Assembly: GCA_016713275.1 (NCBI GenBank)
Contig: JADJPL010000017.1
Location: forward strand, 54,667 to 118,666
Direction: 5' to 3'
DNA from: Haliscomenobacter sp.
Lineage (GTDB): Bacteria > Bacteroidota > Bacteroidia > Chitinophagales > Saprospiraceae
Length of the DNA: 64,000 nucleotides
Numbering within the stretch: position 1 is the first letter of the stretch; every line of letters starts with the position of its first letter. Made by a program: the position numbers and the translations under genes. This document shows positions 9,874 to 18,669 of this stretch, one piece after another. The notes under the pieces were generated by a model. That model was given only the letters and a program-made list of their open reading frames with translations, had not been told where the DNA came from and searched no databases.

Positions 9874-10413
9874 ATGATCAGTGCGTGTATTTTTGAATTG
9901 GAACAGGTGATTCTGGAAACGGAAGGCCTCTCCTGGTTTAATACGGAGGCTACAGCGCCCGGGGATGGGGCAGGCGCCAGTTGGGAGGAAAAGATGAATG
10001 AACTGTCTCCGGACGATCTGAAAGACGGCGTGTCCATTTTTGTTAAAGAACTCAAAAACCAGGGACTGAACCTGGCCGTGGTTTCTGTTTTCCCCCAATT
10101 GCGCCAAATCCTGAACCGGATGCAATTCCGGCATTATTTTCATACCCTGGTGGGAGGAGATGCTGTTTCCGGCCTTCACATTAGCCCGGCCCATTTTGCC
10201 GAAGCGGCAAAAGATTTAGGCACTCAGTTGGAAAACACCCTTGTGTTTTCCGCATCGCCCCAGGGAATAAAAGCGGCGATAGAGGCCGGTTGCTGGGTGG
10301 TCGGGGTAGGCACGGGGCCTCATTTATTCGACGCCGATTTGGTTCTTCCTAACCTCGAACGCGTGCGTTTCCTGAAAATCTTGTCGGCCATCAGGGAAAC
10401 CGATGCCGGATAA
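9874..10413 (+). CDS. Degenerate HAD-fold protein related to beta-phosphoglucomutase
   Basis: The protein (179 residues from ATG 9874; a TTG two codons upstream is possible) follows the HAD/beta-phosphoglucomutase pattern, but every catalytic motif is altered. Motif I, normally FDLDGV, reads FELEQV, so both aspartates are replaced by glutamate. Motif II keeps a serine (VVSVF). Motif III has no lysine ('GLHISPAHF'). Motif IV, normally EDA, reads 'FSASPQG'. The cap domain is mostly missing, giving ~180 instead of ~220 residues. The ATG of GH65 follows 14 nt after its stop, exactly where beta-PGM genes usually stand. It is probably a non-enzymatic relict or a binding/regulatory subunit; catalysis looks unlikely. 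Confidence 0.75.
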   Translation: MISACIFELEQVILETEGLSWFNTEATAPGDGAGASWEEKMNELSPDDLKDGVSIFVKELKNQGLNLAVVSVFPQLRQILNRMQFRHYFHTLVGGDAVSGLHISPAHFAEAAKDLGTQLENTLVFSASPQGIKAAIEAGCWVVGVGTGPHLFDADLVLPNLERVRFLKILSAIRETDAG

Positions 10414-10427
10414 TAAGCCTCCTAACC

Positions 10428-12734
10428 ATGCTCCCAGGGTTCCATTTTGAAGATTGGCGGATAGTGGAAGAAGGGTTTCACCCCGAAAACCAGTTGGTTG
10501 CGGAAAGTTTGTTCGCTTTGGGAAACGGCGCGATGGGCCACCGCGGAAGCTTTGAAGAGCCATTCAGCGGCCAAACCATGCCGGGGAACTACCTGGCAGG
10601 GTTGTTTTACCTGGATTCTCCTGCTTCCGGACACGCCATTTCCGGGCAGCCGGCCTCCAGAGCAAGACTGGCCAGTGCCCCGAACTGGATTGGCCTGGAG
10701 CTGGAATTCGACGGAGAGCCGTTCGACCTGAACCGGGCGGAGATCCTGGAGTTCCGTAGGGTGCTGAACTTGCGCGAGGGGTACCTTCAGCGCAGTTTCA
10801 CCGTCCGTTTGCCAAGCGGCAGAAGAGTTCAGGTCGTGGCGCAGCGTTTTTGCAGCATGGTGGAACCCGAGCTCGGCGCCCTGCGGTACCAGGTCCAGCC
10901 CCTTGATTTTTCCGGTACGTTGTCCATCACCGCTTACCTGGATGCTGATGTGCGGAACCAGGAAAAGGATTCCGACGATCCGTTCTGGGTAGAAGTAGAA
11001 GCGCATCTGCGCCGCACGCAATGTTATTTGCTCACGGAGATCAAACAAACTGGGTTTCAAGTCTGTACCGGCATGAAACTGGACCTCCGGCAAAATGGGA
11101 ACCCGGCCAATTTCCACTCGTTCCGCCTGCAAAGAGACCGGTATGTGGGGCTGAGCGTCGACTTGCCTTGCCGGCCCGGCGATGTCATTGAAGTGTTCAA
11201 ATATGGAGCGCATACGACTTCCAGATATTACGCCGATCCGGCTTCCCTTCTTGGCCGCTGCGAATACGTCCTGAAAGAGGCGTCGCGAAAGGGGTTTGCC
11301 GCCCTGCTGGAACAACACGCCCAGGCCTGGAGCAGAAAATGGGCCCATCTCGATGTTCAGATCGAAGGGGATATGGCGGCACAGCAAGCCATGCGGTTCA
11401 ATCTCTTTCACTTATGCCAATCCTATACCGGACAGGATGAACGACTCAATATCGGGCTGCGGGGGTTTACCGGAGACAAAGCCGGGGGCGCCGCGTATTG
11501 GTTTTCCGACCTGTTCCTTCCGGATTTTTACCTGGCGACAGGCCAGGTGGAAGCGGCCAGAAACCTGTTGCTTTACCGGTACCGTCACCTCCCCAAAGCC
11601 AGGGCCATCGCCGAACGGGCAGGGTTTTCAGAAGGCGCTGCGCTTTTCCCCATGGCTACCCTCGATGGCGAGGAAGCTTTGGGGAATTGGGAGCTTGGCC
11701 TGGAAGCGATTCACCGGAATCATGCCGTTGCGTACGCCATACACGCCTACCTCACATGGACGGGAGATACCAGCTACCTGATCGATTATGGTTGGGAGGT
11801 GTTAGCGGCGTTATCCCGGTTTTGGATGCAGCGCATTCAGTATTCGCCGGTAAAAAAAGCGTTTGTCATCCTGGGCGTTACGGGCCCCAATGACTACGAA
11901 ATCAACGTCAACAACAACTTCTATACCAATTACCTGGCTTCCTGGTGCCTCGAGTTTTCTGCCAACCTGCTGGGGGAACTGGAAACGATGGGTACGCTTT
12001 CGGCTTCCTCGCTCCAAACGTTTCCCAAAGCCGCCGAACGCGCCCAATGGAGTACGGTCGCCCGGCAAATTTATCTGCCCAAAGATGCGGGTTCGGGATT
12101 GTGGCTGCAACAGGATGACTTCCTGGAAAAGGAGATCCAACCCAAAACGGCTCTTCCTCCCGGTACCCTGCCGTTAGAGACGCACTGGACGTGGGACCGT
12201 ATCCTGCGGTCGGCCTACATCAAACATGCCGACGTGTTGCTGGCTTTTTTCCTTTTTGAAGACCAGTTTCCTGCCGAAGAACTGGCGAAGCACTACGCAT
12301 TCTACGAGCCCCTTACCGTACACGAATCTTCCTTCTCGCATGGGGTCCATGCCGTGCTGGAGGCAAGGCTTGGATACGCCGAGGGCGCGCACGCTCACTT
12401 GAACAAAGCGCTGCTTGCCGATCTGAGCAACCTCCATGGCGATACGGCTATGGGGTGCCACCTTCCGGCTATGGCCCTTGCCTGGCAGGCTTTAATCCGC
12501 GGATTTGCAGGTTTTCGTTTAGAAAAAAATAAATTTGCGCTTAACCCGGCATTGCCCTCCGCTTGGAAGTCTTTGCGGTTTGCCTTGAGCTTCCGATCTT
12601 GCAAGGTCCAGGTTCATATCACCAGAACCCAATGCCATGTAATCAACCTGACCGGCGAGGAAGTGGATTTCCGGATCTATAAACGCGAATATAAACTGGC
12701 CCCGTGGGGAGAGGTTATTGCGGTGAGGAAATGA
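10428..12734 (+). CDS. GH65 family glycoside hydrolase/phosphorylase
   Basis: This 768-residue protein is a full-length family 65 enzyme (maltose, trehalose or kojibiose phosphorylases and related hydrolases). Family landmarks are 'LFALGNGAMGHRGSFEE' at the N-terminus, 'GLRGFTGDKAGGAAYWFSDLFLPDFY' region, 'GVTGPNDYEINVNNN' and the C-terminal 'EPLTVHESSFSHGVHAV'. In most relatives the catalytic acid is a glutamate in GPxEY; here that position is aspartate (GPNDYE). No signal peptide is visible, so it is cytoplasmic. It is preceded by a HAD pseudo-phosphoglucomutase and followed by GH13 and a sugar transporter, which points to alpha-glucoside use. Substrate uncertain. Confidence 0.9.
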   Translation: MLPGFHFEDWRIVEEGFHPENQLVAESLFALGNGAMGHRGSFEEPFSGQTMPGNYLAGLFYLDSPASGHAISGQPASRARLASAPNWIGLELEFDGEPFDLNRAEILEFRRVLNLREGYLQRSFTVRLPSGRRVQVVAQRFCSMVEPELGALRYQVQPLDFSGTLSITAYLDADVRNQEKDSDDPFWVEVEAHLRRTQCYLLTEIKQTGFQVCTGMKLDLRQNGNPANFHSFRLQRDRYVGLSVDLPCRPGDVIEVFKYGAHTTSRYYADPASLLGRCEYVLKEASRKGFAALLEQHAQAWSRKWAHLDVQIEGDMAAQQAMRFNLFHLCQSYTGQDERLNIGLRGFTGDKAGGAAYWFSDLFLPDFYLATGQVEAARNLLLYRYRHLPKARAIAERAGFSEGAALFPMATLDGEEALGNWELGLEAIHRNHAVAYAIHAYLTWTGDTSYLIDYGWEVLAALSRFWMQRIQYSPVKKAFVILGVTGPNDYEINVNNNFYTNYLASWCLEFSANLLGELETMGTLSASSLQTFPKAAERAQWSTVARQIYLPKDAGSGLWLQQDDFLEKEIQPKTALPPGTLPLETHWTWDRILRSAYIKHADVLLAFFLFEDQFPAEELAKHYAFYEPLTVHESSFSHGVHAVLEARLGYAEGAHAHLNKALLADLSNLHGDTAMGCHLPAMALAWQALIRGFAGFRLEKNKFALNPALPSAWKSLRFALSFRSCKVQVHITRTQCHVINLTGEEVDFRIYKREYKLAPWGEVIAVRK

Positions 12735-12822
12735 TGTAGAGGATGTAGATGATGTAAATGATGTAGAGGATGTAGAGGATGTAGGGGATGTAGAGGATGT
12801 AAAGGAGGATGTAAAGGATGGA
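12732..12822. repeat. GATGTAGAG 9-bp tandem satellite
   Basis: About ten imperfect copies of a 9-bp unit GATGTAGAG (variants GATGTAAAT, GATGTAGGG, GATGTAAAG) begin at the stop codon of the GH65 gene. The same satellite recurs at 39529-39600 between trpE and trpG. No promoter or gene is seen within it. Confidence 0.85.
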
Positions 12823-13038
12823 GGGGGAAATGAGGGTAACCTGCGTATTCGAAAAGAGGTAGTTCAAAAAAAGGCGTTGAACTGCTTGGGTTGAGGCAGA
12901 ACCTCGAACTAGGGTGAGTCCGAGGCGGAGCCTCGAACCAGGGTCGGGCGGTACATCGTACATCGTAAATCGTACTTCGTAAATCGTACATCGTAAATCG
13001 TACTTCGTAAATCGTAAATCGAATAAAAACCATAACGG
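12823..13038. repeat. Intergenic stretch with GAGGC hairpin and CGTAAATC-type 8-bp repeats
   Basis: No gene is visible here. The stretch holds a CGAGGC/GCCTCG hairpin with GGA loop at 12921-12935 and, from about 12952 to 13020, roughly nine copies of an 8-bp unit of the type CGTAAATC/CGTACTTC/CGTACATC running up to the ribosome-binding region of the lipoprotein gene. Confidence 0.75.
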
Positions 13039-13587
13039 ATGAAAGGACAAAAGATGTTGGTTTGGATGCTCCTTTTGGGGATCGCCATGACAGGATGCAT
13101 AAATGACAAAAGAAAATCGGGGCCGCAGAATCCCGAAGGGACAGTGGTAGGAACCGTATCGCCCCCGCTGACGCAGCCCAATTCCCGGGAAACCCAGCTG
13201 CTTTCCCGCAACTTCTGGGTAGCCGAATTTTATGTGATCCCTGGAGACCAGGGGCAATTGATTCCTGCCCGGCACAACAAGGGGTTGTGGTGGCAGTTTA
13301 ACATGGATGGTACCTTCGTTGGAGGGCAATGGCAGGAGCAAAACGACCATGGGAGCTGGTTTTGGCGTCCCGGCGGCGGCCAGTACGACCGCAATGGAAT
13401 GTTGTATATCGATTCCGCAGTTGATGACCAAAGGGATGTCGAATTTCAAATTCAGGGCATTGAAGACGACGGCTCGGTCATGTCCTTTGTGAAAACCCAA
13501 AATTCAGCCAATAAAGAGCCCGGGATGCTGAAGATGATTACCCTGATGACCATGCCGACGAAGAAACAGTTCGGCGTGGAAGAATAG
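13039..13587 (+). CDS. Hypothetical lipoprotein
   Basis: The 182-residue product has a lipoprotein signal: hydrophobic 'MLVWMLLLGIAMTGC' with the lipobox cysteine at about residue 20. The mature part has no recognised domain; it is rich in Trp, Gln and Gly ('KGLWWQFNMDGTFVGGQW', 'GSWFWRPGGGQYDR') and alternates polar and aromatic residues like a small beta-barrel or lipocalin-like fold, which is only a guess. It stands between GH65 and a GH13 lipoprotein, so a role in envelope glucan handling is possible but unproven. Confidence 0.75.
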   Translation: MKGQKMLVWMLLLGIAMTGCINDKRKSGPQNPEGTVVGTVSPPLTQPNSRETQLLSRNFWVAEFYVIPGDQGQLIPARHNKGLWWQFNMDGTFVGGQWQEQNDHGSWFWRPGGGQYDRNGMLYIDSAVDDQRDVEFQIQGIEDDGSVMSFVKTQNSANKEPGMLKMITLMTMPTKKQFGVEE

Positions 13588-13675
13588 GGGGATAGACGTT
13601 AGATGTTAGACGTTAGGCGGTTGGAGGGGGCAGATCCCTTTGAACCTTGAACTTTGAACCTTGAATTTTTACATC

Positions 13676-15082
13676 ATGAAGAAACTTCTCTTTTTCATTG
13701 CGTTCCTTTTTTTGGCCGTGTTCTTTTCGGCATGCCGAAAGGATTCCAAAACCGAGACTACGGCGCCAACCGGAGCGCTGGGAATCCCGGAGTGGGCCCA
13801 GAACTCCAATATCTATGAGGTAAACGTCCGGCAGTATACGCCTCCGGGTACTTTGGCCGCGTTCCGCGCGCATTTGCCCAGATTGAAGTCGATGAACGTT
13901 GGGATTCTCTGGTTCATGCCCATTTATCCCATTAGTGAAATCAAGCGCAAAGGCGCCCTTGGGAGTTATTATGCCGTTTCGGACTACCGGGCGGTGAATC
14001 CCGATTTGGGCACTTTGGAGGAATTCAAAGCCCTGGTCGAGGAGATCCATAGCCTGGGTATGAAGGTGATTCTGGATTGGGTGCCCAACCACACCGGCTG
14101 GGACCATGCCTGGATCAAAGCCCATCCGGATTACTACACGCAGAATGCGCAGGGTGAGATCGTCGATCCGCAAGACCCCAAGACAGGTAAAAGTTTCGGG
14201 TGGACGGACGTGGCCGATTTGAATTACGACAACGCCAATATGCGGGCAGAGATGACCGAGGCCCTGTTGTTCTGGCTGAACGAAGTAGGTGTAGACGGCT
14301 TTCGGATGGACGTCGCCGAGCAGGTGCCCATGGCGTTTTGGCAGGAGTGCGTCCCCAAATTGAGGGAAGCCCGCCCCGACGTATTTATGCTGGCCGAAGC
14401 GGAGTTTCCTCCCCACCGGAACGAAGGGCTTTTTGCGATGTCGTATGGCTGGTCCTTCCACCAACTGATGAAAGAAATTGCTCAAGGCAAGAAACCGGTG
14501 TCCGCTATTGACGAATGGTATAAAAACGACCGGGCTCAGTTTACATCGGGCTACCACATGCATTTTACCGCTAACCACGATGAGAACTCCTGGAACGGAA
14601 CCGAGGAGGAAAGTTTTGGAAAAGCAAAAGATGCTATGGCTGTGCTGGCATTTACCTACGACGGGATGCCGCTGATCTACAGCGGGCAAGAGGCCGGGCT
14701 GAATAAACGGCTGGCATTCTTTGAGAAGGATTCCATCGGATGGGGAGACTTCCCCAGGCAGAAGCTGTTTACCCAATTGCTGGGAATCAAGATCATGCAA
14801 CCCCCGCTTTGGAACGGCGCTGCAGGCGCCGAACCCCGGCGGCTGAAAACCAACGACGATAGCCGCATTTTCGCCTTTGCCAGGGAAAAAGAGGACCAGC
14901 GGGTCATCGTCATGATCAACCTGAGCAATACCGCCATCGATGGATCTTTTAAGGAGGAAGGCCTGGATGGAACGTATACAGAACTTTTTTCGGGTATGGA
15001 TATGTTGGTCGCTCCCAATGTCGCCTATGCATTGCCCCCCTGGGGGTATGTCCTTTTGGTGAAAAAAGCCGCCCCACAATAA
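13676..15082 (+). CDS. GH13 alpha-amylase family lipoprotein
   Basis: The product is an alpha-amylase-type hydrolase. ATG 13676 is preferred because it gives a clean lipoprotein signal ('MKKLLFFIAFLFLAVFFSAC', lipobox FSAC); the frame is open slightly further upstream. GH13 conserved regions are visible: 'VILDWVPNHTG' (region I), 'GFRMDVAE' (region II, nucleophile Asp), 'MLAEAE' (region III, acid/base Glu) and 'FTANHDENSW' (region IV, Asp). At ~468 residues the length fits the family. It is likely anchored in the outer membrane or periplasm, cutting maltodextrins for the sugar transporter downstream. The 40 bp before the start contain a short repeat (GAACCTTGAACTTT-type). Confidence 0.9.
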   Translation: MKKLLFFIAFLFLAVFFSACRKDSKTETTAPTGALGIPEWAQNSNIYEVNVRQYTPPGTLAAFRAHLPRLKSMNVGILWFMPIYPISEIKRKGALGSYYAVSDYRAVNPDLGTLEEFKALVEEIHSLGMKVILDWVPNHTGWDHAWIKAHPDYYTQNAQGEIVDPQDPKTGKSFGWTDVADLNYDNANMRAEMTEALLFWLNEVGVDGFRMDVAEQVPMAFWQECVPKLREARPDVFMLAEAEFPPHRNEGLFAMSYGWSFHQLMKEIAQGKKPVSAIDEWYKNDRAQFTSGYHMHFTANHDENSWNGTEEESFGKAKDAMAVLAFTYDGMPLIYSGQEAGLNKRLAFFEKDSIGWGDFPRQKLFTQLLGIKIMQPPLWNGAAGAEPRRLKTNDDSRIFAFAREKEDQRVIVMINLSNTAIDGSFKEEGLDGTYTELFSGMDMLVAPNVAYALPPWGYVLLVKKAAPQ

Positions 15083-15109
15083 CCTGCTTTTTCGAAAACC
15101 GAATATCCT

Positions 15110-15132
15110 CCGGGCGGTACGCCCGGGTTTTT
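15110..15132 (+). terminator. Rho-independent terminator after GH13 gene
   Basis: A perfect 7-bp stem CCGGGCG/CGCCCGG with a GTA loop (15110-15126) is followed by GTTTTTC. It lies 28 nt after the GH13 stop codon and before the transporter gene. Confidence 0.7.
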
Positions 15133-15156
15133 CAGACCTTCGCTTAATGTACATCC

Positions 15157-16704
15157 ATGATGAATAAACCAGCCAACTCCAAGCCGCTCCTCTCCTTTTG
15201 GGAGATTTGGAACATGAGTTTTGGCTTTCTGGGCATCCAATTCGGTTTCGCCCTGCAAAATGCCAATGTTAGCCGGATTTTTGAAACTTTAGGAGGGGCG
15301 ACAGACAGGCTGGCAGTCTATTGGCTTGCCGCCCCGGTTACGGGCCTGATTGTGCAGCCGATCATTGGCTACTTCAGCGACCGAACCTGGCACCCGCGAT
15401 GGGGGAGGAGGCGTCCGTATTTCGCCGTTGGGGCTATTCTGGCTACGTTGGCCTTGTTCGTTATGCCGAATGCCCCCGGGTTGTACCTGGCGATCGGAAC
15501 GCTTTGGATCATGGACACTTCGATCAATATTTCCATGGAGCCGTTCCGGGCTTTTGTGGGGGATAACCTTCCTTCTTCCCAGCGGACGACGGGGTTTGCG
15601 ATGCAGAGCTTTTTTATCGGGCTCGGGGCTGTTGTCGCATCTGCTTTGCCCTGGATTTTTACCAACTGGCTGACCCTCCCCAACACCGCGCCGGAAGGGA
15701 TGATCCCCGCTTCGGTGAAATGGTCGTTTTATTCCGGAGCGGTCGTGTTCCTCCTGGCGGTGCTTTGGACGGTATTTAAGTCCAAAGAATACGATCCCCA
15801 AACCCTGGCTTCGTTTTCTGAAGGGGAGCAGCCGGTTTCCTTTATGGGGGAAGCGCCCGGCTCGCCGGAAGCTTACAGCCGCCGCGGCCGTTCCCAGGTG
15901 ATTTCCGGTGCAGGGGTACTGTTGGCTGGCTTGATCCTGACCTTCCTGTTTTACCGGTGGAGCGTTGCCGGAGAGGTGTATATCCTTTCTGGCGGCTTAA
16001 TGCTGTTCGGTTTGTTGTGGCTGGTTTCCGGCGGCCTGCAACTGTCGGGCCAGTATGAGAACGGGTTTGTCACGATCATGAGCGATTTCCAGTCCATGCC
16101 CAAAACCATGAAGCAGCTGGCAGTAGTCCAGTTTTTTTCCTGGTTTGCCCTGTTTTCCATGTGGATTTACACCACCTCTGCGGTGACCCGCAGGATTTAC
16201 GGAAGCGATGACCCCACCAGCGAAGCCTATAACAACGGCGCCGACTGGGTAACGGTTTGCTTTGCCGTCTATAATGGGGTGGCAGCGCTTGTGGCGTTTC
16301 TCCTTCCGGTTATCGCCCGGAAAACCAACCGCAAATTCACCCACGCCTTGAGCCTGATCCTGGGCGCAGCCGGCCTCATGGCTATTTTCGTGATCAAAGA
16401 TCCGATGTGGCTGCTCTTTTCTATGGTAGGCATCGGGTTTGCGTGGTCGAGCATCTTGTCCATGCCGTACGCGATCCTGACCGGAACGCTGCCTTCCGAT
16501 AAAATGGGGTATTACATGGGGGTGTTCAATTTCTTTATTGTCATTCCCCAAATTGTAGCCGCGTCCATCCTGGGGTTTCTGCTCCGTCGGTGGTTCGGTG
16601 GGGAAGCGGTCTATGCGATGCTGATCGGCGGCCTGTCTTTTGTCGTGGCTGCCGTAACCACGTTCCTTGTCGATGACAAGGACTACGTGCGGAATCAGCG
16701 GTAA
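15157..16704 (+). CDS. MFS sugar transporter of GPH/SLC45 (maltose/sucrose symporter) type
   Basis: This 515-residue inner-membrane protein has about 12 hydrophobic segments and the GPH/SLC45-type N-terminus 'FWEIWNMSFGFLGIQFGFALQNANVSRIF'-region with the loop 2-3 signature 'RWGRRRPYFAVGA'. Such carriers import disaccharides such as maltose with a proton. Its place directly after GH65 and GH13 enzymes supports uptake of alpha-glucosides. A terminator hairpin follows at 16747. Substrate is inferred from context only. Confidence 0.85.
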   Translation: MMNKPANSKPLLSFWEIWNMSFGFLGIQFGFALQNANVSRIFETLGGATDRLAVYWLAAPVTGLIVQPIIGYFSDRTWHPRWGRRRPYFAVGAILATLALFVMPNAPGLYLAIGTLWIMDTSINISMEPFRAFVGDNLPSSQRTTGFAMQSFFIGLGAVVASALPWIFTNWLTLPNTAPEGMIPASVKWSFYSGAVVFLLAVLWTVFKSKEYDPQTLASFSEGEQPVSFMGEAPGSPEAYSRRGRSQVISGAGVLLAGLILTFLFYRWSVAGEVYILSGGLMLFGLLWLVSGGLQLSGQYENGFVTIMSDFQSMPKTMKQLAVVQFFSWFALFSMWIYTTSAVTRRIYGSDDPTSEAYNNGADWVTVCFAVYNGVAALVAFLLPVIARKTNRKFTHALSLILGAAGLMAIFVIKDPMWLLFSMVGIGFAWSSILSMPYAILTGTLPSDKMGYYMGVFNFFIVIPQIVAASILGFLLRRWFGGEAVYAMLIGGLSFVVAAVTTFLVDDKDYVRNQR

Positions 16705-16746
16705 CCCTCCGGGCGCCCTAAAGGACCTTTTCGTTTTTCGACGCCC

Positions 16747-16784
16747 AGACCTTCCAGGGCTTCGTAAACCTGGAAGGTCTTTTC
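16747..16784. terminator. Bidirectional terminator hairpin between transporter and mltG
   Basis: A 12-bp perfect inverted repeat AGACCTTCCAGG / CCTGGAAGGTCT (16747-16758 and 16769-16780, 10-nt loop) with a trailing TTTT stands between two converging genes. A second hairpin, GGTAACCC/GGGTTACC with TCC loop, lies at 16800-16818 over the mltG stop codon and resembles the short hairpin family found elsewhere in the window. Confidence 0.7.
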
Positions 16785-16813
16785 CAAAATGTCCAGTAGG
16801 GTAACCCTCCGGG

Positions 16814-17848
16814 TTACCTCAATCCGCGGCGGACCAGATTCTGCCGGAATTTAGCAACATTGGCCAGGTGCTGGTCGTAGGTCTCGGCAAAGGCATGCAA
16901 ACCGGTTTCATCCCCAAGGGCGCAGAAGAAAATGTAATTGTGCTTTTCTGCATTCAATACCGCGTCCAGGCTGGAAATAGAAGCCATCGCGATGGGGCCC
17001 GGAGGCAACCCGGGATACTTATAGGTATTGTAGGGCGATTCAAACTTGGTATGGTATTCCGTCACCCGGGGAGTTTCAAAATCCCGGGTGGCAAAAACGA
17101 CCGTGGGGTCGGCCTGTAGCGGCATATCGATCCGGAGCCGGTTGAGGTAGGCGCCCGCAATGCGGGCTTTCTCGACATTTTTCGTCGTTTCTTTCTCCAC
17201 GATGGAGGCCAGGGTATAGGCTTCTTTTTCGCTCAATCCAAGCGCGGCCGCCTTTTCCCTCCTTCCGTTCTGGCTCCAGAATTTTTCGTGTTCGGCTGTC
17301 ATGCGCTCCATGAATTTTTCTGCACTGGTGTTCCAGAAAAACTGGTAGGTGTTGGGGATGAAAAGCGACATCAGGTCTTCCGGCGCGTATCCAAGGGATT
17401 GGATATACGCGTCGTTGCGGAAAAGCTGGAGCAGCGTCAGCGAATCCGGTTCGATAAAGCGGGAAACCTTGCCGGCCACATCCTCCAGCAGGCGTTCGTT
17501 ATTCAGCACCAGATTCACCGGCGCCTGGGCTCCTCCCCGCAGGTGGCGGATCAACTGGATCATGTTCCAACCTCCTTTGACGGCATACCGCCCGCTGCGC
17601 ATCGGATCTTTTTTGTACTTCAGCACCTCGGAAAAACGCCGGAATGCCATGTCGTTCTGCACAATGCCCTGTTGTTTGAGCAGGTCTGCTACTTCATCAA
17701 ATGTGGAATTGGACGGGATAAGAACGATATATTCCTTTCCGGGTTGGGGAATCGTTCCTCCGGCGAGGAACTTCTGAAATACAACGTAGGCGGCGATGAA
17801 CAAAACCACCGCGACAAACAGTAGGGTGCGAAGGCGTTGGGAATTCAT
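16814..17848 (-). CDS. mltG: Endolytic murein transglycosylase MltG
   Basis: This 344-residue protein has one N-terminal membrane helix ('TLLFVAVVLFIAAYVVF') and the YceG/MltG domain, which cuts nascent glycan strands and sets their length. Signatures: 'LIPNTYQFFWNTSAE', the catalytic glutamate in 'LASIVEKETTKNVEKARIAGAYLNRL', 'PLQADPTVVFA' and 'SPYNTYKYPGLPPGPIAM'. It starts 5 nt after the panB stop, so the two are co-transcribed. Confidence 0.95.
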   Translation of the reverse strand: MNSQRLRTLLFVAVVLFIAAYVVFQKFLAGGTIPQPGKEYIVLIPSNSTFDEVADLLKQQGIVQNDMAFRRFSEVLKYKKDPMRSGRYAVKGGWNMIQLIRHLRGGAQAPVNLVLNNERLLEDVAGKVSRFIEPDSLTLLQLFRNDAYIQSLGYAPEDLMSLFIPNTYQFFWNTSAEKFMERMTAEHEKFWSQNGRREKAAALGLSEKEAYTLASIVEKETTKNVEKARIAGAYLNRLRIDMPLQADPTVVFATRDFETPRVTEYHTKFESPYNTYKYPGLPPGPIAMASISSLDAVLNAEKHNYIFFCALGDETGLHAFAETYDQHLANVAKFRQNLVRRGLR

Positions 17849-17853
17849 GGCGT

Positions 17854-18669
17854 TTAATATTGTTCTTTATCGTTTGGAAAATCCTTGTTTTTGACATCCT
17901 CAATATAGTGCTGCACAGCCCCCTGGATGGTGGAAAACAAATCCAGATACCTGCGCAGGAAGCGGGGATGAAAATCTTTGGTCAGGCCCAGCATATCGTG
18001 CAAAACCAGCACTTGCCCGTCGGCATGCTGCCCGGCGCCAATGCCAATAGTGGGGATTTCTAATTGTTCGGATACCCGTTTTGCCAGGTTAGCAGGGATT
18101 TTTTCCAGCACGATGCCAAAGCAGCCGAGCTTTTCCAGCAGCAGCGCGTCGGCAAGCAGTTTTTCCGCCTCCTGTTCTTCCTTGGCCCGAACGGTATAGG
18201 TCCCAAACTTATAAATGGATTGAGGAATCAGCCCTAAATGGCCCATCACCGGAATTCCGGCAGTCAATATTCGTTTCACGGAATCGCCTACTTCGGCGCC
18301 GCCTTCGAGTTTGACCGCATGGGCGCCGGATTCCTTCATGATCCGGATCGAGGATTCCAGGGCGAGTTTGGAATTCCCCTGATAGCTTCCAAAGGGAAGG
18401 TCGACCACCACCAGCGCTCTTTTTACGGCCCGCACGACGGCAGCGGCATGGTAGATCATTTGGTTCAACGTGATCGGCAAGGTGGTTTCATGGCCGGCCA
18501 TGACGTTGGACGCTGAGTCCCCGACCAGAATGATGTCGATTCCCGCCTCGTCCAGGATTCGCGCCAGGGAAAAGTCGTAAGCTGTGAGCATCGCAATCTT
18601 TTCCCCCCGGGCTTTCATCGCCTGCAGCACATGGGTCGTGATCCGCTTGATTTCTTTATTTGCCGACAT
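17854..18669 (-). CDS. panB: 3-methyl-2-oxobutanoate hydroxymethyltransferase
   Basis: PanB makes ketopantoate from alpha-ketoisovalerate and 5,10-methylene-THF, the first step to pantothenate and CoA. I chose the ATG at 18669 (MSANKEIKRITTHVLQAMK) because homologues start there; the frame is open 17 codons further. Conserved motifs: 'EKIAMLTAYDFSLARI', 'ILVGDSASNVMAGHETTLPI', 'VVDLPFGSYQ', 'AVKLEGG', 'VMGHLGLIPQS' and 'IGIGAG'. The length, 271 residues, is normal. It is followed closely by mltG and diverges from dnaK. Confidence 0.95.
   Translation of the reverse strand: MSANKEIKRITTHVLQAMKARGEKIAMLTAYDFSLARILDEAGIDIILVGDSASNVMAGHETTLPITLNQMIYHAAAVVRAVKRALVVVDLPFGSYQGNSKLALESSIRIMKESGAHAVKLEGGAEVGDSVKRILTAGIPVMGHLGLIPQSIYKFGTYTVRAKEEQEAEKLLADALLLEKLGCFGIVLEKIPANLAKRVSEQLEIPTIGIGAGQHADGQVLVLHDMLGLTKDFHPRFLRRYLDLFSTIQGAVQHYIEDVKNKDFPNDKEQY

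Noticed and set aside
13613..15154. 513-codon minus-strand frame opposite GH13
   Set aside because: Shadow of the GH13 coding frame; composition and lack of any recognisable motif do not support a gene.
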